A DNA stretch of 6,098 nt from the NCBI GenBank assembly GCA_009929055.1, contig SABI01000156.1:1-6098 (forward strand). The letters are read 5' to 3'. Below, in pieces: positions 1 to 5,488 of the stretch; positions within the stretch are counted from its first letter, which is position 1, and each line of letters starts with the position of its first letter. The notes below the pieces were generated by a model. It was not told the origin of the DNA. It saw nothing but the letters and a program-made list of their open reading frames with translations, and ran no database searches. The stretch is from Spirochaetia bacterium (lineage in GTDB: Bacteria; Spirochaetota; Spirochaetia; Sphaerochaetales; Sphaerochaetaceae). A program made the position numbers and the translations under genes.

Positions 1-1
1 T

Positions 2-604
2 ACTTATCCTGTAAACAAAAAGATCTCCTTAAAAGCAATGACGCTAAATAATGAAAAACAAAAGATAAACGATTCTCTTGGGAACCCTATTATTATAGGT
101 ATTGTTGTAATTTGGAGAGTCGTTAATAGTGCAAAGGCTGTCTTTAATGTTGAGAACTATAAAGAATTTCTCTCTACCCAGACAGACTCTGCCTTACGTA
201 ATATTGTGCGACTCTATCCATATGATGAAAGTGATGCTCAAGGAGAAAAGTCTTTAAGGGGTAGTTCTTTAGAAGTAGCTGAGAAACTAAGACTAGAAAT
301 TCAAGAAAAAGCAGAAATAGCAGGATTAGAAATAATGGAAGCACGAATTACTCATCTCTCCTATGCACCAGAGATAGCTGCTGCTATGTTACAGCGTCAA
401 CAAGCTTCTGCAATTATTGCAGCAAGAAGTATGATAGTAGAAGGGGCTGTATCTATGGTAGAAATGGCTTTAGAACAATTATCAGAAAAAGAGATAGTAT
501 CTCTCGATGAGGAACGTAAGGCTGCTATGGTGAGTAATTTACTTGTAGTCCTTTGTGGAAACAAAGATGCTCAACCAATAGTCAATTCTGGTTCTATTTA
601 TTAA
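2..604 (+). CDS. SPFH/band-7 (stomatin/prohibitin-like) domain protein, 5' end outside the window
   Basis: The reading frame is open from base 2, so the first ATG at 38 is an internal methionine and not the start. The 200 visible residues hold the middle and end of an SPFH domain (a stretch around VIWRVVNSAKAVFNVENY, then a TQTDSALR-type segment). They continue into an Ala/Glu-rich helical, probably coiled-coil region at about residues 80-165 (EIQEKAEIAGLEIMEARI, then QRQQASAIIAAR), and end in NSGSIY. The family usually has an N-terminal membrane helix and about 300 residues, so roughly a third is missing, including the membrane anchor. Family knowledge: SPFH proteins oligomerise on membranes and organise microdomains or regulate proteases. 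The exact role here is unknown. The ribbon-helix-helix gene follows after 11 bp on the same strand, which suggests co-transcription. The family call is firm; the function is not. Confidence 0.88.
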   Translation, partial: TYPVNKKISLKAMTLNNEKQKINDSLGNPIIIGIVVIWRVVNSAKAVFNVENYKEFLSTQTDSALRNIVRLYPYDESDAQGEKSLRGSSLEVAEKLRLEIQEKAEIAGLEIMEARITHLSYAPEIAAAMLQRQQASAIIAARSMIVEGAVSMVEMALEQLSEKEIVSLDEERKAAMVSNLLVVLCGNKDAQPIVNSGSIY

Positions 605-615
605 GTTAGAGTGAT

Positions 616-798
616 ATGGCAAAAGATAGTGATAAAAAACAGATAGTATTAAGGCTCTCCCCTACTCTTTGGAAAGAGATAGCTCGTTGGGCAGAAGAAG
701 ATTTTAGATCTATTAATGGCCAAATTGAATTTCTATTAACCGAACAAGTAAATAAACATTATAAAAAAAAGGATGAGGGAGAGACTCCCTCATCGTAA
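616..798 (+). CDS. Arc-like ribbon-helix-helix small protein
   Basis: This 60-residue protein has the ribbon-helix-helix layout: a beta strand at about residues 9-15 (QIVLRLS), helix A at about 16-30 (PTLWKEIARWAEEDF), a turn with R31-S32-I33-N34, and helix B at about 35-50 (GQIEFLLTEQVNKHYK). Arc-family proteins form dimers whose paired strands enter the DNA major groove; alternating Q9, V11 and R13 would face DNA if this one binds. The gene lies 11 bp after the SPFH stop with only a weak AGAG ribosome-binding site at 608-611, which fits translation linked to the upstream gene. It could autoregulate the pair or act as a partner protein of the SPFH scaffold; neither is shown by the sequence. 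No toxin gene is beside it. The lysine-rich and acidic tail (residues 50-60) is encoded by bases that form the terminator of the opposite operon. Confidence 0.85.
   Translation: MAKDSDKKQIVLRLSPTLWKEIARWAEEDFRSINGQIEFLLTEQVNKHYKKKDEGETPSS
763..794 (-). terminator. Rho-independent terminator of the folD-miaB operon, inside the ribbon-helix-helix gene
   Basis: A perfect 10-bp inverted repeat (GATGAGGGAG at 772-781, CTCCCTCATC at 785-794) closes a 3-nt loop. On the minus strand it is followed by one C and eight T residues (complement of the A run at 763-770), which is a classic intrinsic terminator. It begins 6 bases past the miaB stop codon. On the plus strand no T run follows, so it should act mainly on leftward transcripts. 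It lies entirely within codons 50-60 of the converging gene. Confidence 0.85.
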
Positions 799-800
799 CC

Positions 801-2105
801 TTATATTAGTGTCCCTTTGTAGGTGTTACCAACAAGCCCAGAGAGGGCGACTGTCACTACTTCCCCATTTTGTAGGGGCTTTTTAGGTTCAAAAACAATC
901 ATTTCATTGTGCTCACTTCTTCCTAAATAGTGCTCTTTGTTTTTCTTAGCTTTTCCTTCAACAAGTAGTTCTACCGTATCATTACACCGTTTCAATTTAT
1001 GTTCTTTTGTGAGAGCTCTCTGGTTTTCAATAAGGCGATTTAATCGCTCCATTCGAATAGCTATAGGGACTTGATGGCTCATTTCTACTGCTTTAGTTCC
1101 CTCTCTTGGATTAAAGTAGTACATAAATGCTTCAATAAACTTCACCTCATTTATAACTGAGAGGGTTTCATTAAAATCGTCTTCTGTTTCTCCAGGGAAC
1201 CCTACCATTACATCTGTTGTATAAGTCATATCGGGGATAGCTCGGGTGATATCGCTAATAAGGGCTAAAAACGAATCTCTTGTATATTTTCGTCTCATAG
1301 CGGTAAGTATCTTAGTAGAACCACTTTGAAGGGGGATATGAAGGTGATGAGGGAGTTTTTCTTCTTTAGCTATGAGTGAAATAAGATCAGGAGAAAAATC
1401 TTTTGGGTGGGGAGATTCAAAGCGAATCCATTTTACTTGTGTTGCTTCCCTTACTACTTTATCTAAGATGTCTGGGAATTGATACAATATCCCATTTTCA
1501 GTGTAATTATATGAATTTACATTTTGACCAAGGAGGGTAATTTCTTTTACCCCTAGGTCTTCTAATCTTTTCACTTCTTCTATGATACTTGTCACACTAC
1601 GTGAAATTTCTCTTCCTCTCACGTAGGGTACTATGCAGTAGGAGCAAAAGTTATTACAGCCATTCATGATAGGGACAAAAGAGGAGATATCTCCCATTTT
1701 ATGGTAGTTATGGGTAAAGGTGTATTCTTCTTTTCTCTCATCACTAGCACCGCTAAGGATTGCTGCTATGCGGTATTTATCATTTGTTCCGATGACATGG
1801 TCTACAGCTGGCGCCATTTCAATTATTTCATCATGAAGTCTTTCTGCCATGCACCCTGTAATGATAAGGGTAAGATCATGATCTTCTTTTAGGTGTTTAT
1901 AAAACCCTATTCTTCCCCATATCCTATTTTCTGCTGTTTTTCGTACACTACAGGTGTTTATTATAACGCAGTCTGCTTCTTCGCCCCTTTTAGCCTTACT
2001 AATGCCATGTTCTATGAGGCTTAACTCTAAAGCATTGCTCTCTGCAATATTCATTTGACATCCATATGTTTCAATCCAATAGGCGTTATGTTTTTTATCT
2101 ATCAT
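801..2105 (-). CDS. miaB: tRNA-2-methylthio-N6-dimethylallyladenosine synthase MiaB
   Basis: MiaB is a cytoplasmic radical-SAM methylthiotransferase that adds a methylthio group to i6A at position 37 of tRNAs reading UNN codons. All expected parts are visible in 434 residues, near the usual length. The N-terminal UPF0004 domain carries the three auxiliary cluster cysteines C16 (ETYGCQMN), C52 (NTCSVR) and C85 (TGCMAER). The radical-SAM cluster motif CNNFCSYC gives C150, C154 and C157, followed by VPYVRGREISRS. Further core motifs are LLGQNVNSY, HLHIPLQSGS and TDVMVGFPGETEDDF. A C-terminal TRAM RNA-binding domain covers about residues 370-434. The TYGCQMN and NGCNNFCSYC forms fit MiaB better than RimO or MtaB. 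It starts with ATG at 2105, 9 bp after folD, and its purine-rich ribosome-binding region (AAGGAAATAAGAG) overlaps the folD stop, so the two genes are very likely one operon. Confidence 0.97.
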   Translation of the reverse strand: MIDKKHNAYWIETYGCQMNIAESNALELSLIEHGISKAKRGEEADCVIINTCSVRKTAENRIWGRIGFYKHLKEDHDLTLIITGCMAERLHDEIIEMAPAVDHVIGTNDKYRIAAILSGASDERKEEYTFTHNYHKMGDISSFVPIMNGCNNFCSYCIVPYVRGREISRSVTSIIEEVKRLEDLGVKEITLLGQNVNSYNYTENGILYQFPDILDKVVREATQVKWIRFESPHPKDFSPDLISLIAKEEKLPHHLHIPLQSGSTKILTAMRRKYTRDSFLALISDITRAIPDMTYTTDVMVGFPGETEDDFNETLSVINEVKFIEAFMYYFNPREGTKAVEMSHQVPIAIRMERLNRLIENQRALTKEHKLKRCNDTVELLVEGKAKKNKEHYLGRSEHNEMIVFEPKKPLQNGEVVTVALSGLVGNTYKGTLI

Positions 2106-2114
2106 CTATTTCTC

Positions 2115-2981
2115 TTATTTCCTTATTCTCTTTAGTGCTGCTTTATAGGTGTTATACATCAACATTGCAATGGTCATTACCCCTACTCCCCTTGGAACAG
2201 GGGTGATTGCTTCACATATTGGGCTTACTGCATCAAAATCAACATCACCTGTTAAGCGGTATCCTTTTATTTTTGTCTTATCTTCTACCCTATTTATCCC
2301 TACATCTATAACTACTGCCCCATTTTTCACCATATCACGAGTAACCATATGAGGTTTTCCTACTGCAGCAATAATAATATCTGCCTGTTTTGTAATTGAT
2401 GAGAGATCCTTGGTTTTACTATGGGTAATGGTCACGGTTGCGTCGGTGTGTTTTTGGACGAGTAGAAGGGCAATAGATTTTCCTACTAAGACGCTACGAC
2501 CAATGACTACAACATGTTTTCCACTTACTTCTATATTATAGTATTCTAACATTTTTATAATTCCAAAAGGGGTGCATGGGATAAATCCATCCTCTTCTCT
2601 TAAAATTTTACCAATATTTACAGGGTGAAGACCATCTACGTCTTTATCTGGGTCTATTGCATTAATGATGTTTGATTCATCTATCCCTTTAGGAAGGGGA
2701 AGTTGAACAAGGATTCCATCTACCTCTTCATCTTCATTTAACTCTTTTATTGTATGAATTATTTGTTCTTCACTAATATCTTCTTTAAAGAAAATATCTT
2801 TATGTCCAAAATTAAGGCTTTCTGCCATCTTTTTTTTACTACTCACATAGGCTAAAGAGGCTGGGTCATTACCAACTAAAATTACCGCAAGAGTTGGAGG
2901 ATGGGTGGTAAAGAGACTCATCTGTTCTTCTATTTCTTTATAGACAGAGGTGGCAACTTCTTTTCCTGTTAATAAAATCAT
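2115..2981 (-). CDS. folD: Bifunctional methylenetetrahydrofolate dehydrogenase/methenyltetrahydrofolate cyclohydrolase FolD
   Basis: FolD interconverts 5,10-methylene-, 5,10-methenyl- and 10-formyl-tetrahydrofolate in the cytoplasm, with NADP, supplying one-carbon units for purines and formyl-Met-tRNA. I chose the ATG at 2981 (288 residues). A TTG four codons upstream at 2993 is possible, but the GGGGGAA ribosome-binding site lies between the two. With this start, active-site residues are Y45 and K49 (YVxxK), Q93 (VQLPLP) and D116 (DVDGLHP), a constant offset of five from E. coli Y50, K54, Q98 and D121 as I recall them. The cofactor domain has GRSVLVGKS at 161-169, AVGKP, DVGIN and GDVDF. 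The C-terminal signature reads TPVPRGVGVMT at 260-270 where the family consensus is TPVPGGVGPMT, so R264 and V268 are unusual. It is the first gene of the folD-miaB operon and is divergent from the barrel gene. Confidence 0.97.
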   Translation of the reverse strand: MILLTGKEVATSVYKEIEEQMSLFTTHPPTLAVILVGNDPASLAYVSSKKKMAESLNFGHKDIFFKEDISEEQIIHTIKELNEDEEVDGILVQLPLPKGIDESNIINAIDPDKDVDGLHPVNIGKILREEDGFIPCTPFGIIKMLEYYNIEVSGKHVVVIGRSVLVGKSIALLLVQKHTDATVTITHSKTKDLSSITKQADIIIAAVGKPHMVTRDMVKNGAVVIDVGINRVEDKTKIKGYRLTGDVDFDAVSPICEAITPVPRGVGVMTIAMLMYNTYKAALKRIRK

Positions 2982-2986
2982 ATATT

Positions 2987-2991
2987 CCCCC
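2987..2991 (-). promoter_or_regulatory. Ribosome-binding site that decides the folD start
   Basis: On the minus strand five G residues followed by AATAT precede the ATG at 2981, a normal spacing of 5 nt. GGGGG can pair with the anti-Shine-Dalgarno sequence only with G-U wobbles. Its position just 3' of the in-frame TTG at 2993 favours the ATG. The textbook AGGAGG at 3015-3020 lies about 33 nt upstream of the ATG, too far to serve it. Confidence 0.6.
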
Positions 2992-3038
2992 AAAATTTGT
3001 TTTATAAAAGTAGTCCTCCTTTTATATCAAAAATTTGT
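2992..3038. repeat. Pair of 9-bp direct repeats AAAATTTGT flanking the folD promoter
   Basis: AAAATTTGT occurs at 2992-3000 and again at 3030-3038, 38 bp apart. The copies lie just outside the proposed -10 and -35 boxes of folD. They could be paired regulator sites or chance in an AT-rich spacer. Confidence 0.25.
3001..3030 (-). promoter_or_regulatory. Predicted sigma-70 promoter for folD-miaB
   Basis: Reading leftward, TTGATA (3030-3025, five of six matches to TTGACA) is separated by 18 bp from TATAAA (3006-3001, five of six matches to TATAAT). Transcription would begin near 2994, leaving a very short leader before the ATG at 2981. The region is AT-rich, so chance matches are likely; no start site is known. 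Confidence 0.5.
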
Positions 3039-3044
3039 AATTAT

Positions 3045-3052
3045 GTGTACAC
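3045..3052. promoter_or_regulatory. Possible operator: GTGTACAC palindrome between divergent genes
   Basis: A perfect 8-bp palindrome sits about 15 bp upstream of the proposed folD -35 box and about 40 bp upstream of the proposed barrel-gene -35 box. It is a relatively GC-containing symmetric site in an AT-rich spacer, as expected for a dimeric regulator. Eight-base palindromes also occur by chance, so this is only a candidate. Confidence 0.2.
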
Positions 3053-3093
3053 TCCATCTGTTATTTAAAACAAAGTTGCATGGTTTTCAAAGT

Positions 3094-3123
3094 TTGATAA
3101 AACCGATATGATAAAAGTATTAT
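3094..3123 (+). promoter_or_regulatory. Predicted sigma-70 promoter for the barrel-lipoprotein pair
   Basis: TTGATA (3094-3099) is followed after 18 bp by TATTAT (3118-3123, five of six matches to TATAAT). The transcript would start near 3130, about 23 nt before the ATG at 3153. An overlapping alternative is TTTTCA (3084-3089) with TATGAT (3107-3112) at 17 bp. Either would drive the two plus-strand envelope genes. Confidence 0.5.
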
Positions 3124-3152
3124 TTCACTCTTAGTTTTGAGGAGAATTTTTT

Positions 3153-3749
3153 ATGAAGAGATTTCTATTAATAGGGTTGTTTATCGCTGCCCTCATTATG
3201 AGTATAGGGGCTAAGGAAGGACAGATTCCAACCTATGAAAAAGGTTCCCAAATGTTCACGTTCCGAGCAGGTCCTGTTATTCCAGCTTTTATCTATCTGC
3301 CATACCAAGATCCCACACTATTAAGTTTTACTGATAGTCGCCTTAAAGTTGGTGGATATGGAGCGATTCGTTATCAAGGTTTTTTATCTTCTTACTTTGC
3401 CCTCGGCGGTGAATTAGGGTATCTCTTTGATTATGCTCGTAGTGATTTATTTACCTCTGTCCCTTTTCAAGCAAAACTTACCTATATCCCTCTTCAAGGA
3501 ACATTTGAAATTCCTATAAGTTTTGGTCTTGGGTTTGCTTATAACACATTTAGAACTTCTTCATATCTTTCTTTCTTTACTGAACTAGAAGTGGGATTTA
3601 GTTATTACTTTACTGAAGCCTGGGGATTATCTTTAAGTAGTGGACTCCAGCTTATCCCAGAAGTCTATTTTGGAACGAATAGAGATCAGACTGCCCTTGG
3701 TGGTTTTCTCCCTATTACCCTTTCAATATCGTACAGAAGTAATAACTAG
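3153..3749 (+). CDS. Probable outer-membrane beta-barrel protein (small, possibly 8-stranded)
   Basis: The 198-residue product begins with a clear Sec signal peptide: K2-R3, a hydrophobic core at about 4-18, and a likely signal peptidase I site after A20 (SIGA/KE). The mature part of about 178 residues alternates short aromatic- and glycine-rich amphipathic strands (for example GGYGAIRYQGFL, FALGGELGYLFDY, ISFGLGFAYNTF, ELEVGFSYYF, LSLSSGLQL) and ends with a strand ITLSISY plus four residues. Length and pattern suit an eight-stranded OmpW/OmpA-like barrel. It resembles the small treponemal barrel candidates of the TP0733 type, which from memory also neighbour folD; I cannot confirm homology here. 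The start is supported by GAGGAGAA at 3139-3146, 6 nt before the ATG. The lipoprotein gene follows after 9 bp. No cysteines are visible. The exact function is unknown. Confidence 0.75.
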   Translation: MKRFLLIGLFIAALIMSIGAKEGQIPTYEKGSQMFTFRAGPVIPAFIYLPYQDPTLLSFTDSRLKVGGYGAIRYQGFLSSYFALGGELGYLFDYARSDLFTSVPFQAKLTYIPLQGTFEIPISFGLGFAYNTFRTSSYLSFFTELEVGFSYYFTEAWGLSLSSGLQLIPEVYFGTNRDQTALGGFLPITLSISYRSNN

Positions 3750-3758
3750 GAGACTAAC

Positions 3759-4805
3759 ATGAAACAATCTAATCTATTACAAACAATCATCCTTTTATTA
3801 GGTGTCCTTTTATTAACTGTAGGATGTAACACAGATGGAGAAGGACTCTTTTATCTCGTAAGTCAATCAGAAGAGAGTGTTAATGTAGGAGCAGTTACTT
3901 TGATAGGAAGTACTCCAACAGACCTCTTTGCTCACACCGATAGTAGTGGACTCCAAAGATATACTATTTCTTCAGGTGCGTGGACTTCTATACCAGCTTC
4001 AGTAACTCCAGTACTAGCTAATCAAGTTTCAACTGATGGAACGAATATTTATTACTCAGGTCGTAGTGGAGAAGGAGAGAATAATAAGCTCTATTCTTTT
4101 GTTAAGTCAGGTATTCCAGATTATTCTTCCTCTGTTGCATCTCTTAATAATACTTATGATATTCTTTCCATGTTACCACAGCACGACCTCATGACAACCC
4201 GAGAAGGAACAGATATAAAGGTTCGAAAAGTATCAGATGGTACTGAAATTGCTTCGCATGCAGGAACTTTTGTTGATGCGCTATTGTTAGCACAAGGTAA
4301 TTATTCCTTATCAAGTGGATATACAGGTACGAGTCCAAGAACTTATACTCATACCCTCTTTGATGGAACTAATTCCACAGTAATCACATTAAAAGATGGG
4401 ACTACTAGTGTTACTGATGCAGTAATTAAAGCATTCTTTATTGATGGTACAAATATTGCAGTTGTAACGGGTGGTGGTGATGTTTATTTTAAAACTGGTT
4501 TAACTATAACAGGTGCACCTACTGAATTAGCAAAGAATGGAAATGTTCCCCTCTCTTCTAGTACAGTAACGCTTTCTCCTCTCCCTGTTGTACATGAAGC
4601 TCTTTCTTCTACCTCTTCTACCTTCTTTGTCCAAGGTTTAAATAACTATATGTATGAAATTGACCCAGCAGATGGAACTGCAGTTGAAAAAAGTTTCTCT
4701 ACAATAGCATTAACTGTACAAGTTTCATCATTCTTAGAAGCTAATTCGAAGTATTATATTGGAACTGTCAGCAATGGTATTCTAGAAATTACTTTCCCAC
4801 TATAA
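3759..4805 (+). CDS. Lipoprotein of unknown function, Ser/Thr-rich and beta-rich
   Basis: This 348-residue protein has a lipoprotein signal peptide: short polar start MKQSN, hydrophobic core, and LLTVGC with acceptor C23, the only cysteine. Threonine at -3 is looser than the standard lipobox but spirochaetes tolerate this. After C23 comes NTDGEG, whose acidic residues might influence sorting. The rest is rich in Ser, Thr and Gly with short beta segments and recurring DGT turns at about 93, 160, 202, 213 and 229, three of them DGTN followed by a hydrophobic or beta segment. This suggests a repeated beta fold such as a propeller, but I recognise no named family. It starts 9 bp after the barrel gene, with AGGAGA (3748-3753) overlapping that gene's stop, so the pair is probably one transcript. 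It ends at the terminator at 4829. A role on the periplasmic or outer surface beside the barrel is an inference. Confidence 0.82.
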   Translation: MKQSNLLQTIILLLGVLLLTVGCNTDGEGLFYLVSQSEESVNVGAVTLIGSTPTDLFAHTDSSGLQRYTISSGAWTSIPASVTPVLANQVSTDGTNIYYSGRSGEGENNKLYSFVKSGIPDYSSSVASLNNTYDILSMLPQHDLMTTREGTDIKVRKVSDGTEIASHAGTFVDALLLAQGNYSLSSGYTGTSPRTYTHTLFDGTNSTVITLKDGTTSVTDAVIKAFFIDGTNIAVVTGGGDVYFKTGLTITGAPTELAKNGNVPLSSSTVTLSPLPVVHEALSSTSSTFFVQGLNNYMYEIDPADGTAVEKSFSTIALTVQVSSFLEANSKYYIGTVSNGILEITFPL

Positions 4806-4818
4806 AAGATTATTAAAT

Positions 4819-4854
4819 AAAAAAAATTGGAGGCTAAAATAGCCTCCTTTTTTT
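4819..4854. terminator. Bidirectional rho-independent terminator between converging operons
   Basis: GGAGGCTA (4829-4836) and TAGCCTCC (4840-4847) form a perfect 8-bp stem around an AAA loop. Seven T residues follow on the plus strand (4848-4854), ending the barrel-lipoprotein transcript. On the minus strand the stem is followed by AA and then eight T residues (complement of 4819-4826), ending the map-phosphoribosyltransferase transcript. The hairpin fills the 50-bp gap between the two stop codons. Confidence 0.93.
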
Positions 4855-4855
4855 G

Positions 4856-5470
4856 TTAGTCACACCTTACTTCATGTAAAATTTCTCTTACTTCAGGGTC
4901 ACTATATTGTTCGTCTATCTCTTCTTTAGATAAGCCAATGAATTCATGGTTCATATAGTGGATCCATGTCTCATCTTGTTCACTATAGAGCTCATGTTTT
5001 CTACAATAATAATCGGGTTGAATAGGTAAAGGGGTAATAGTTTTATAATGGGGAATTTTATAATCGTACACTGCTACTTTTATATCAGAGCGAGGGATTC
5101 CTTTAGCAAGCATAACATTCACAAGGGCATTTACTGTTTTACCTGTATCAAAGATATCATCTACTATTAAAATTTTATCTCCATTTCGGAGATGCTCTGG
5201 TGAATATGTCCACCCGTCAATTCTTACTGCACTCTCTAACTTCATATTCTCGTAGCTTCTTGCAACAACAGCAGCATAATAGACAGGCCGTCCTTCTGCT
5301 TGTTTACGAATTAATTTATAATACTCGCTAAAAACATTACCCATATATACTCCCCCTCTAAGGGAAATATATATGATATCTGGAACAAATCCATCTTTCT
5401 TGTGCATAGTATAAACGAGTTTCAAAGCTGCGTCTCGTTGCATCTCTGGGGAAATGAATTCTTTTTTCAT
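4856..5470 (-). CDS. Type I phosphoribosyltransferase, probably purine base salvage
   Basis: The 204-residue product has the type I PRTase signature ILIVDDIFDTGKT at residues 100-112, where the adjacent acids D104-D105 and the following loop bind the ribose phosphate of PRPP. The pyrophosphate loop SLRGG is at 36-40. Near the C-terminus ETWIHYMNHEFIG (167-179) has W169 where hypoxanthine/xanthine/guanine enzymes of the yeast and archaeal type often carry an aromatic residue stacking on the purine, followed by a P-W-E-like element, here M-N-H-E. It therefore looks more like that group than like ordinary bacterial Hpt. The expected reaction is purine base plus PRPP giving the nucleotide and pyrophosphate in the cytoplasm. 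Which base is used cannot be read from sequence, and a regulatory role is possible. The ATG at 5470 is preceded by AAAAGGA at a slightly long spacing of about 9 nt. It lies 18 bp after map and is probably co-transcribed with it. Confidence 0.88.
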   Translation of the reverse strand: MKKEFISPEMQRDAALKLVYTMHKKDGFVPDIIYISLRGGVYMGNVFSEYYKLIRKQAEGRPVYYAAVVARSYENMKLESAVRIDGWTYSPEHLRNGDKILIVDDIFDTGKTVNALVNVMLAKGIPRSDIKVAVYDYKIPHYKTITPLPIQPDYYCRKHELYSEQDETWIHYMNHEFIGLSKEEIDEQYSDPEVREILHEVRCD

Positions 5471-5488
5471 ACAGTATTATCCTTTTAA

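Noticed and set aside
616..798. The RHH gene as an antitoxin of a toxin-antitoxin module
   Set aside because: No toxin-like gene is adjacent: upstream is an SPFH protein and downstream is the converging miaB.
1701..1892. Plus-strand open frame of 63 codons opposite miaB
   Set aside because: It is antisense to the strongly conserved MiaB cysteine-rich region, has no family resemblance and no good ribosome-binding site; a shadow frame.
2149..2352. Plus-strand open frame of 67 codons opposite folD
   Set aside because: It mirrors the conserved FolD C-terminal motifs in antisense; no independent coding evidence.
2982..2993. TTG at 2993 as the folD start
   Set aside because: It would place the ribosome-binding G run inside the coding sequence, while the ATG at 2981 has that G run at proper spacing and a family-typical N-terminus.
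2994..3152. A tetrahydrofolate riboswitch ahead of folD
   Set aside because: The predicted leader is only about 13 nt and I see no paired-helix architecture in the 159-bp spacer that matches one.
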